A stretch of 64,000 nucleotides of DNA from Paenibacillus hamazuiensis. Its GTDB lineage: Bacteria > Bacillota > Bacilli > Paenibacillales > NBRC-103111. Both the position numbers and the translations under genes were made by a program. The notes under the pieces were generated by a model. That model was given only the letters and a program-made list of their open reading frames with translations. It ran no database searches and had not been told where the DNA came from. Positions 57,724 to 64,000 of this stretch are shown piece after piece. Location of the stretch: NCBI RefSeq assembly GCF_023276405.1, contig NZ_JALRMO010000001.1:1178001-1242000 (forward strand). The letters run 5' to 3'. How positions within the stretch are numbered: the stretch's first letter is position 1; each line of letters begins with the position of its first letter.

Positions 57724-60171
57724 ATGAGACGTTTATTTCAGTTTTTCGCCGCAATGCTGCTGCTCACCGCTCAGCTTGCCGTTTTTGCAATGCCTGCCGG
57801 CGTTCAGGCAGCAGCGTCGACCGGGTATAAAGATGTGCCGGCCGACCATTATGCAGCTAAAGAAATCGCCAAATTATCGCAAAAGGGGATCGTCGAAGGG
57901 ACGGCGGACGGCGTATTTCAGCCCGACGAGCCGATTACCCGAGGAGTTGCGGCATTATGGCTGAGCAAGGCGCTGAGCCTGCCGAAGCCCGCTTCGTTAA
58001 ACGGCTTTTCCGACGTTGCTCCCGGCAGCAGTCTGGCTCCGGCGGTCAACGCTTTGAAAGAAAAAGGCGTTGTTCAGGGAGATCAGGGCAAGTTCTCGCC
58101 GGACGCCTTACTGACCCGTGAACAGATGGCCAGCCTGCTTGTGCGCGCTTTCCAGCTTAAGGACAACGGCCTCAACGTCTGGTTTAAGGATGAAGCGGCG
58201 ATCGGCTCCAGCCACTACGACGATGTCGTCCGGTTGAAGCAAAATTTCATTACCGAGCAGTCCGAATATATGCCGAAAAATCAGGTGACGCGCGCGCAGC
58301 TCGTATTGTTTTTAAACCGGGCGATGCCGCAAAGCGAACAGAACGGGCAGGAAATACCGCTCACAGACTTCCTGCGCGGTTCCGACCGCACCGGTTACGA
58401 CGTTTCGCCGAACGGCAAGCTGACCGCATACGTGCAAACGTACAACAACCATAACCAACTGTATGTAAAAAAAGCCGGGGAAGACGAGGGAACGCGTGTA
58501 ACGCGTTTGGAGAAACGGGAAATCGTCGGGTTTTTCTGGTTTAGCGACGAAAGAATCGTTTACATGACCGACCTGTACGGCACGGAAAATTTCCATATCC
58601 ATTCAGTGAACGCCGACGGCACGGAGGATAAGGACTTGACTCCTTTTGATGGCAAGCGGGCCGAATTGATGGACAATATCTCCTATTTGGACGGCCATGA
58701 GGACGATCTGCTCATCCGCTTGAATAAAATATCGTCCCGATTATTCGATGTGTACAACCTGAACACGAAAACGGGGGAGCTCAAGCTGGTCGTAGAAAAT
58801 CCGGGCAATGTGACGAGCTGGCTTTCCGATATTTACGGCAGGGTCAGAATCGCCATGGCTACCGAAGGGACCGATACGAAAGTTTTGTACAGAGACAAGG
58901 AAACGGGGCCTTTTACGCCGTTGTTAACGGCTAGCTTCGGAGATTCGTTCATTCCGGTGCAGTTCTCGCTTGACGGCAGCGAGCTGTATGCCCTCTCCAA
59001 CATCGGCCGCGATAAGCTCGCTCTGGTCAAATTCGGCCTCAATACGAAACAGATCATCGAGACGATTTACGAAAACAAAGACGCGGACGTGACCGATTTC
59101 GTTTTTTCCTATAAAAAGAAAACGATTCTCGCGGTGGAATATGAAACCGATAAGCTTCATTACCATTATCTCGACAAAGAGTTCGAAGAGTTGAATAAGG
59201 AAATTTCCGATAAACTGTCCGGACAGCAATTTGTCATTTTGGGCAACCCGCTGCCTGATACGAAGGTCAAGCTGAAAACGATCAGCGACGTTTCCGCGGG
59301 GACTTATTATTTTTATAACCGCAAAACGAAGGAGCTGGAAAAAATCGCCGATGTCAGGCCATGGCTGGACAAGAGCAAAATGGCGGAAATGAAGGCGGTC
59401 TCGTACTCGTCGCGCGACGGATTGACAATCCACGGATATTTGACCGTACCGAAAGGTGCGGAGCCGAAAAATTTGCCTGTCGTCATGCTTCCGCATGGCG
59501 GTCCGTGGTTGAGGGACTCGTGGGGCTTCGATCCGGAGGTGCAGCTGCTCGCAAGCCGCGGCTATGCGGTGCTGCAGGTGAACTTCCGCGGCTCGACCGG
59601 GTACGGCAAGGCGTTTTTTAACGCCGGCAACAAGCAATGGGGACAAACTATGCAAAACGACATTACCGACGGGGTTCAGTGGCTCATTCGCGAAGGGATC
59701 GCCAATCCGAAAAAAATCGCTATCTACGGAGCTTCGTACGGAGGGTATGCAGCGCTCGCGGGCATGACTTTTACGCCCGACTTGTATGCGGCGGGAGTCG
59801 ATTATATGGGGCCTTCCAGCTTGACGACGTTCCTGGACTCGATGCCGCCTTATTGGGAGCCGGACCGCGGCGTGATGTACGCGCGGGTGGGAGACCCGGA
59901 GAAGGATAAGCAGATGATGGACGCTTATTCTCCGGTGCTGCACGTCGACAATATTAAGGCGCCTATCCTGTTTGTGCAGGGAGCCGACGATCCGAGGGTG
60001 AACAAAAAAGAGTCGGATCAGATGGTCATGGCATTGCGGAAAAACGGCATCGATGCCTCTTATATGATCAAAAACGGCGAAGGACACGGCTTTCGCAGCC
60101 TGGATAACCGCATCGACTTTTATACGGCGCTGCTGAAGTTTTTGGACAATCATTTGAAAAACGGCAATTGA
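57724..60171 (+). CDS. SLH-anchored S9 family peptidase (prolyl oligopeptidase-like)
   Basis: 815 residues. ATG at 57724 has AAGGGAGC upstream; an in-frame start at 57682 has none. A signal peptide (MRRLFQFFAAMLLLTAQLAV) is followed by SLH repeats (about 30-215; for example EGTADGVFQPDEPITRGVA), a beta-propeller region, and a C-terminal alpha/beta-hydrolase with the catalytic Ser in YGASYGGYAALAGM, Asp in FVQGADDPRV and His in NGEGHGFRS. S9 peptidases cut peptides at or near proline or act as acylaminoacyl peptidases. N-terminal SLH repeats place this one on the wall surface. A terminator follows. Confidence 0.9.
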   Translation: MRRLFQFFAAMLLLTAQLAVFAMPAGVQAAASTGYKDVPADHYAAKEIAKLSQKGIVEGTADGVFQPDEPITRGVAALWLSKALSLPKPASLNGFSDVAPGSSLAPAVNALKEKGVVQGDQGKFSPDALLTREQMASLLVRAFQLKDNGLNVWFKDEAAIGSSHYDDVVRLKQNFITEQSEYMPKNQVTRAQLVLFLNRAMPQSEQNGQEIPLTDFLRGSDRTGYDVSPNGKLTAYVQTYNNHNQLYVKKAGEDEGTRVTRLEKREIVGFFWFSDERIVYMTDLYGTENFHIHSVNADGTEDKDLTPFDGKRAELMDNISYLDGHEDDLLIRLNKISSRLFDVYNLNTKTGELKLVVENPGNVTSWLSDIYGRVRIAMATEGTDTKVLYRDKETGPFTPLLTASFGDSFIPVQFSLDGSELYALSNIGRDKLALVKFGLNTKQIIETIYENKDADVTDFVFSYKKKTILAVEYETDKLHYHYLDKEFEELNKEISDKLSGQQFVILGNPLPDTKVKLKTISDVSAGTYYFYNRKTKELEKIADVRPWLDKSKMAEMKAVSYSSRDGLTIHGYLTVPKGAEPKNLPVVMLPHGGPWLRDSWGFDPEVQLLASRGYAVLQVNFRGSTGYGKAFFNAGNKQWGQTMQNDITDGVQWLIREGIANPKKIAIYGASYGGYAALAGMTFTPDLYAAGVDYMGPSSLTTFLDSMPPYWEPDRGVMYARVGDPEKDKQMMDAYSPVLHVDNIKAPILFVQGADDPRVNKKESDQMVMALRKNGIDASYMIKNGEGHGFRSLDNRIDFYTALLKFLDNHLKNGN

Positions 60172-60180
60172 CGCGTTCCG

Positions 60181-60215
60181 GAAGTCCGGTGAACCGCCGG
60201 ACTTCTTAATTTTTT
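60181..60215 (+). terminator. Terminator of the S9 peptidase gene
   Basis: GAAGTCCGG/CCGGACTTC with a 7-nt loop and T-rich tail (TTAATTTTTT). Confidence 0.88.
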
Positions 60216-60234
60216 GCGAGGTGAACATTTTGCA

Positions 60235-60897
60235 ATGAGCAAGGTACTTATTTTTTCGCTGCTGTGGTGGGTGATCGGCAATCCGTTTGTGGCGCTTCTG
60301 GTGCTGCTGGTCATCCTGTATGTGCTTGACAGGAGGTTTGTCGGGATGACGCCTAGCGTGGTCAGGCCCTTTGCGCTGCGGCGCAAGCTGTCGGCGCTGC
60401 GCACCGACCTGAGTCTGAATCCGCACAACCGGTCGGCTAAGCTGGAGGCGGCGCGCGTACGGATGGAGCTGAAGCAGTATGCGGAAGCGAAAAAGCTGCT
60501 GGAGGAGCTGGCCGATGCCGATGACGGATCGGCGGATGTGCTGTGCGAGCTGGGGATATGCTGCTTGAAGCTCGGAGAGGCCGAGCGCGGCGAGCAGTTG
60601 ATCGTCAAGGCGCTGGAGCTGAACCCGCGGGTCAAGTTCGGAGAGCCGTATTTGCGGCTCGGGGAGGCGTTTGCGGGCAGCGACCCGGAGAAGGCGATCC
60701 GCTATTTGAAGCAGTTCGGCGAGCAGCATTCGTCGTCGTGCGAAGCGTATTACCGGCTCGGCAAGCTGTACAAACGGCTTGGCCGGGAAGACGAGGCGCG
60801 CCGCGCGTTTCGCGAGACGATCGATATTTATCGGGGCTTGCCGAAATATAAAAAGCGGACCGAACGCCGCTACGCGCTTCTGGCCCGCTTTCAATAA
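60235..60897 (+). CDS. Membrane-anchored TPR protein
   Basis: 220 residues: two N-terminal hydrophobic helices (LIFSLLWWVIGNPFVALLVL, then VILYVLDRR) and a soluble part with about four TPR-like repeats (for example LCELGICCLKLGEAERGEQL and EAYYRLGKLYKRLGREDEAR). Likely a cytoplasmic scaffold at the membrane. ATG at 60235 is used; GAGGTG lies 11 nt upstream. It follows the S9 gene but after a terminator. Confidence 0.75.
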   Translation: MSKVLIFSLLWWVIGNPFVALLVLLVILYVLDRRFVGMTPSVVRPFALRRKLSALRTDLSLNPHNRSAKLEAARVRMELKQYAEAKKLLEELADADDGSADVLCELGICCLKLGEAERGEQLIVKALELNPRVKFGEPYLRLGEAFAGSDPEKAIRYLKQFGEQHSSSCEAYYRLGKLYKRLGREDEARRAFRETIDIYRGLPKYKKRTERRYALLARFQ

Positions 60898-60902
60898 TGA
60901 CA

Positions 60903-62003
60903 TCATTGCACCCGTTCCGGGGAAAATGGCGATAAGTCCAAGGCGGGCTGATCGCCGTCCAACAGCCCTGCGACCAGCTTGCCGGTGACCGGCGCAAGCA
61001 GGATGCCGTTGCGGAAGTGGCCTGTCGCGAACGTCAGGCCGGGCGCTTCCTGCAGCTGCCCCATATAGGGCAGGCCGTCCGGCGTGCCCGGGCGCAGCCC
61101 GGCCCACGTCGAGACAAATTCAGCGCCGCTTAAGGCCGGAAGCAGGGCGGTGGCCCGCCGGTGCAGCTCGCTAACGACCGATACGGTCGTTTTTTTATTG
61201 AACCCGGCTTCCTCCTGCGTCGCGCCGATGAGCAGCGTGCCGTCCTGCTTCGGAACAATATAGCAGCCTTTTGTGAAAACGGTGCGCACGATCGGCGGTG
61301 CATCGGTTCGCACCGAGATGCACTGGCCGCGCACCGGAAACAGCGGCAGCTTGACGGCGAGCGGCTCCAGCAGCGCAGGGCTCCAGGCTCCCGCGGCCAG
61401 CACGGTATGGTCGGCATACAGATCGCCGTCCGTCGTTTTGACGCCGGTGACGCGGCCGTCCCGCACGATGAGGCGCAGCGCCGGCGTCCATTCGCGGGCC
61501 TCACAGCCGATCCTGCTCAGGGCGGCGCGCAGCGCGTTCATCAGGTGGATCGGATGCACCTGATGGTCGCGGCCGAAATACAGCCCGCCCCGCGCCGCGT
61601 CGGCGATCGCCGGCTCCAGGCTGCGAGCATCCGCGCCGTCGATCCATTCCGCGTTCCGTATCCACGGAAGACGGCTTCTCAGCTCCGCCTCGTCTTCTTC
61701 CGTCAGCGCGACGCGCACGATGCCTTGCTCTATGTATTGCGGCGATACGCCGCTGATTTCCTGCAGCTCCCGCGCCCACTCCCGGTACATTTGCTGGCTG
61801 GCTGCGCACAGCTCGTAAAACGGGCCGGGATGGTGAGTTTCCACCTGGGCGCCGAGCATGCCCGCCGCTGCAGTGGACGCCTCCTGTCCGAGCGCGCCTT
61901 TGTCCAGCACGGTCACGTGCATATTGCGCTTCGCCAGCTCCAGGGCGACGGTGCAGCCGATAATGCCGCCGCCTATAACGATTGCGGACGTAGATCGATT
62001 CAT
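60903..62003 (-). CDS. thiO: Glycine oxidase ThiO
   Basis: 366 residues; oxidises glycine to iminoglycine (dehydroglycine) for the thiazole ring of thiamine. FAD-binding loop AIVIGGGIIGCTVALELAKR at the N-terminus, the ThiO-type LPLFPVRGQCISV, and GLRPGTPDGLPYMG near the C-terminus. It overlaps the tenI stop by 4 bp (ATGA), so it is cotranslated with tenI, as in Bacillus thiamine operons (tenI-thiO). No thiS, thiG or thiF is in this window. Confidence 0.9.
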   Translation of the reverse strand: MNRSTSAIVIGGGIIGCTVALELAKRNMHVTVLDKGALGQEASTAAAGMLGAQVETHHPGPFYELCAASQQMYREWARELQEISGVSPQYIEQGIVRVALTEEDEAELRSRLPWIRNAEWIDGADARSLEPAIADAARGGLYFGRDHQVHPIHLMNALRAALSRIGCEAREWTPALRLIVRDGRVTGVKTTDGDLYADHTVLAAGAWSPALLEPLAVKLPLFPVRGQCISVRTDAPPIVRTVFTKGCYIVPKQDGTLLIGATQEEAGFNKKTTVSVVSELHRRATALLPALSGAEFVSTWAGLRPGTPDGLPYMGQLQEAPGLTFATGHFRNGILLAPVTGKLVAGLLDGDQPALDLSPFSPERVQ

Positions 62004-62638
62004 GTGAAAAGCCTCCTCGGTGTATGAGTGCTGCTATCGAGTGCGGCCCGGAATAAGGCCGCCTGCCGCCCCGGATCGGCATGGAAAAAAACGGATGACA
62101 TGACGGCGATGCCGGCCGCCCCCGTGGACAGCACTTCGCCGACCTTGTCCGGCTCGATGCCGCCGATCGCGATGACCGGGACGTCCACAGCGCGTACGAC
62201 GTCCGCCAGCGCCTCCGGGCCGCGCGGCGCAAGCCCTTCCTTCGAGCCGGTCGCGTAGACGTGGCCGAAGATCACAAAGTCGGCGCCGGCGGCCTGCGCC
62301 TCTTCCGCCTCGGCCGCGGAGTGGACCGAGCGGCCGATCCGCGTGCCGGCCACAAGCATTCGCCGCGCCGTCGCCGGCGGCACACTCGCGTAGCCGAGCT
62401 GCACCCCGGGCGCATCCACTGCGGCAGCCGCGTCGACGCGATCGTTAATGTAGATGCGTGTGTGCGGCAGCGCTTCGGCCAGTGCGTGGTGCCAGCGCAT
62501 GATGTCGCGCGCGGTGCGGTGTTTTTCACGGATATGCACGACGTCGATCAGCGCGGAATCGCAGCGGCTAAGGACGGCAAGCGTCTCCTCCAGCTCCTGC
62601 CGCCCGGTCGTCACCAAATGCAGCGCGTGTTTACGCAT
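62000..62638 (-). CDS. tenI: Thiazole tautomerase TenI
   Basis: 212 residues of the thiamine phosphate synthase-like TIM barrel. Its motifs follow TenI rather than ThiE: DVVHIREKHRTARDI, IGRSVHSAAEAEEA, FGHVYATGSKEGLAPRG and IGGIEPDKVGEV with GIAVMSSVFF. It aromatises the thiazole phosphate. ATG at 62638 has GGGGAGC upstream; the reading frame to 62665 lacks a site. It is followed by thiO with a 4-bp overlap. No TPP riboswitch is visible before it. Confidence 0.87.
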   Translation of the reverse strand: MRKHALHLVTTGRQELEETLAVLSRCDSALIDVVHIREKHRTARDIMRWHHALAEALPHTRIYINDRVDAAAAVDAPGVQLGYASVPPATARRMLVAGTRIGRSVHSAAEAEEAQAAGADFVIFGHVYATGSKEGLAPRGPEALADVVRAVDVPVIAIGGIEPDKVGEVLSTGAAGIAVMSSVFFHADPGRQAALFRAALDSSTHTPRRLFT

Positions 62639-62814
62639 ACCAAGCTCCCCATCTTGTCTAATCATGTTGCCTACATCATAGCAAGCGGGGAATATATTCG
62701 TAAAGCGGTTTGCCGAGCTTTCATAAAAAGTTCATCGGCTTGACGCTGCGTAGAGCCCAAGCTAAACTGGAATTTAGAATGCAAAGAGCACGAAACGCAA
62801 AGGGGACTTCGCAA

Positions 62815-63621
62815 ATGACGCAACCATATAAAGCGCTGACGATCGCAGGCTCGGACAGCGGCGGCGGCGCGGGCATCCAAGCCGATCTGAAAACGTTCCA
62901 GATGCTCGAGGTGTACGGCATGTCCGCGATCACGGCGATCACGGCGCAGAATACGCTCGGCGTCCACGGCATCTACGATATTCCGCTCGAAGGCATCGAA
63001 AAGCAGCTCGACGCCGTCATCACCGACATCGGCGTCGACGCTGCGAAAACCGGCATGCTGTCGCAGCCGGAGGTGATCGAGCTCGTCGCGGCGAAAATCA
63101 AGCAATACGGCGTCAGCCGCTTCGTCGTCGATCCGGTGATGGTCGCCAAGGGCGGCGCCTCGCTGCTCGCGCAAAGCGCTCAGGATGCGCTGCGCACGCT
63201 GCTGCTGCCGCTGGCTGCGGTGGTCACGCCGAACATTCCCGAGGCGGAGGTTATTACCGGCAAGAGCATCGCGACCCTCGCCGATATGAAAGACGCGGCG
63301 AAATGCATCGTCGAGCAGTTCGGAGCGCGCGCGGCCATCGTCAAGGGCGGGCACATGGAAGGCGAGCCGACCGACGTGATGTACGACGGCAGCGAGTTTC
63401 GGCTGCTGACGGCCGAGCGTTATGAGACGCGCCACACGCACGGCACGGGCTGCACATTTTCCGCCGCAATCACCGCCGGGCTGGCGAAGGGGCAGCCGCT
63501 TGCCGCCGCTGTGGAGACGGCCAAAGCTTTTATTACGGAAGCGATTCGGGACGAGCTCGGAATCGGCGGCGGACACGGGCCGACGAATCATTGGGCCTAC
63601 TGGCGCAAAATGCAGCGGTAA
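62815..63621 (+). CDS. thiD: Hydroxymethylpyrimidine (phosphate) kinase ThiD
   Basis: 268 residues; phosphorylates HMP and HMP-P in thiamine synthesis. Motifs: [58 protein letters not shown] and [15 protein letters not shown] at 62815 has AAAGGGGAC upstream. Divergent from tenI-thiO across 176 bp with no recognised riboswitch. Confidence 0.93.
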   Translation: MTQPYKALTIAGSDSGGGAGIQADLKTFQMLEVYGMSAITAITAQNTLGVHGIYDIPLEGIEKQLDAVITDIGVDAAKTGMLSQPEVIELVAAKIKQYGVSRFVVDPVMVAKGGASLLAQSAQDALRTLLLPLAAVVTPNIPEAEVITGKSIATLADMKDAAKCIVEQFGARAAIVKGGHMEGEPTDVMYDGSEFRLLTAERYETRHTHGTGCTFSAAITAGLAKGQPLAAAVETAKAFITEAIRDELGIGGGHGPTNHWAYWRKMQR

Positions 63622-63635
63622 CGGAGGGACATAAG

Positions 63636-63746
63636 GTGAGCTACGAATATTTGATGCAGTCGGTGCTGCTGATCTTTTTGCTGATCGTCACTTTTGCCGC
63701 CGTGCTGCTTTGGGCGAAATGGAAAAAAAGGAAACGGAGATCTTAA
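63636..63746 (+). CDS. Small single-helix membrane peptide (36 aa)
   Basis: GTG at 63636 with GGAGG (63623-63627) 8 nt upstream; directly after thiD and 3 bp before the next gene. One hydrophobic helix (VLLIFLLIVTFAAVLLWAKW) is followed by a Lys/Arg-rich tail (KKRKRRS). This is a classic short inner-membrane peptide; function unknown. Confidence 0.65.
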   Translation: MSYEYLMQSVLLIFLLIVTFAAVLLWAKWKKRKRRS

Positions 63747-63749
63747 CCC

Positions 63750-64000
63750 ATGTACTACGTTAATCAACAGCAAATTGACGAACGGCTGTCGTTTATCCCG
63801 TGGATCTGCGACGTGCTGGAGAAGCTCGCGTCCGGCTGGTCCGAGACCGATCCGATTCAGCACTGCGCCCAGGAGCGGGCGCTGCATCTTGCGATCGAGA
63901 CGGTCACCGATGTCGGAAGTCTTCTGATCGACGGCTTCATGATGCGCGATGCGAGCAGCTACGAGGATATTGTCGACATTTTGGCGGGTGAGGGCGTCTT
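63750..64000 (+). CDS. HepT/DUF86-like protein (5' part, cut by window end)
   Basis: The start MYYVNQQQIDERLSFIPWIC and the later AQERALHLAIETVTDVGSLL and DGFMMRDASSYEDIVDIL match the DUF86/HepT-like family (as in Bacillus YutE). In other bacteria HepT is the toxin of a HepT-MntA pair, where RX4-6HXY is catalytic; the end of the protein that should carry this is outside the window, so activity cannot be judged. ATG at 63750 is 3 bp after the previous stop. Confidence 0.75.
   Translation, partial: MYYVNQQQIDERLSFIPWICDVLEKLASGWSETDPIQHCAQERALHLAIETVTDVGSLLIDGFMMRDASSYEDIVDILAGEGV

Noticed and set aside
58924-61107. 727-residue minus-strand reading frame
   Set aside because: Antisense to the S9 peptidase and TPR genes; a GC-skewed codon artefact, Arg/His-rich without domains.
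62639-62814. TPP riboswitch before the thiamine genes
   Set aside because: The conserved THI-box segments are not present on either strand by eye.
1-64000. CRISPR array, rRNA operon, replication origin or prophage
   Set aside because: No regularly spaced repeats, rRNA sequence, DnaA-box cluster or phage structural genes were seen.

Overview
The window looks like a chromosomal segment of a Paenibacillus-type bacterium (Bacillota, Paenibacillaceae). The evidence is S-layer-homology (SLH) and 'stalk' (copper amine oxidase N-terminal-like) surface proteins, strong AGGAGG ribosome binding sites with many TTG/GTG starts, a T-box leader on leuA, a SigW-like ECF factor, MocR/MarR/MerR/HxlR regulators, and a TenI-ThiO thiamine cluster. 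No plasmid or phage backbone is seen. The DNA is mostly GC-balanced to GC-rich; about 51.8-55.7 kb is visibly AT-richer and carries decayed mobile DNA.

Layout. (1) 0-3.2 kb: a TetR regulator with its operator, an overlapping membrane-anchored glycerophosphodiester phosphodiesterase, and a MarR/epimerase pair. (2) 3.3-17 kb: a drug-type MFS exporter, then a surface-protein cluster: a giant RCC1-SLH protein gene cut in two by an IS1182-like element, a 1109-aa SARP/BTAD-ATPase-TPR regulator, and a two-gene stalk + SLH operon. Both surface transcription units share a promoter block with 11-bp-spaced direct repeats, the architecture expected for a SARP-type activator. (3) 17-31.6 kb: an old yellow enzyme, Lrp, MarR, MocR and LysR regulators, EamA and MFS transporters, a quinone reductase, a nitroreductase and a DJ-1/PfpI protein, plus a deleted class C beta-lactamase-like gene. 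(4) 31.6-37 kb: ArsR, HxlR and ArsR-SRPBCC regulators, YmaF, FUSC, DinB and DoxX proteins. (5) 37-39 kb: T-box-leuA. (6) 39-44.3 kb: AraC, then MFS-MerR and TetR-MFS efflux modules with well-preserved operators. (7) 44-51 kb: PfkB kinase, HAD phosphatase, Nudix, a large FAD oxidoreductase, SigW without an adjacent anti-sigma gene, and several very small genes. (8) 51-55.7 kb: an AT-rich island with two surface-type proteins and mobile-element debris. (9) 55.7-64 kb: an SRPBCC-SRPBCC-ArsR operon, tRNA-Gln, an SLH-anchored S9 peptidase, a TPR protein, tenI-thiO, thiD, and a HepT/DUF86-like gene cut by the window end.

The dominant theme is one-component regulators beside exporters or detoxifying oxidoreductases, many with readable palindromic operators. 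The most unusual signals are the SARP-like repeats shared by the two surface-protein promoters, an HxlR-type promoter block present at two loci 12 kb apart, a three-copy dispersed 3'-region repeat, a TetR gene that appears to start at AUU, two mirrored MerR promoters with 19-bp spacers, and a split transposase with an in-frame A AAA AAG slippery heptamer at the break. All calls come from reading the sequence; no database search was run.
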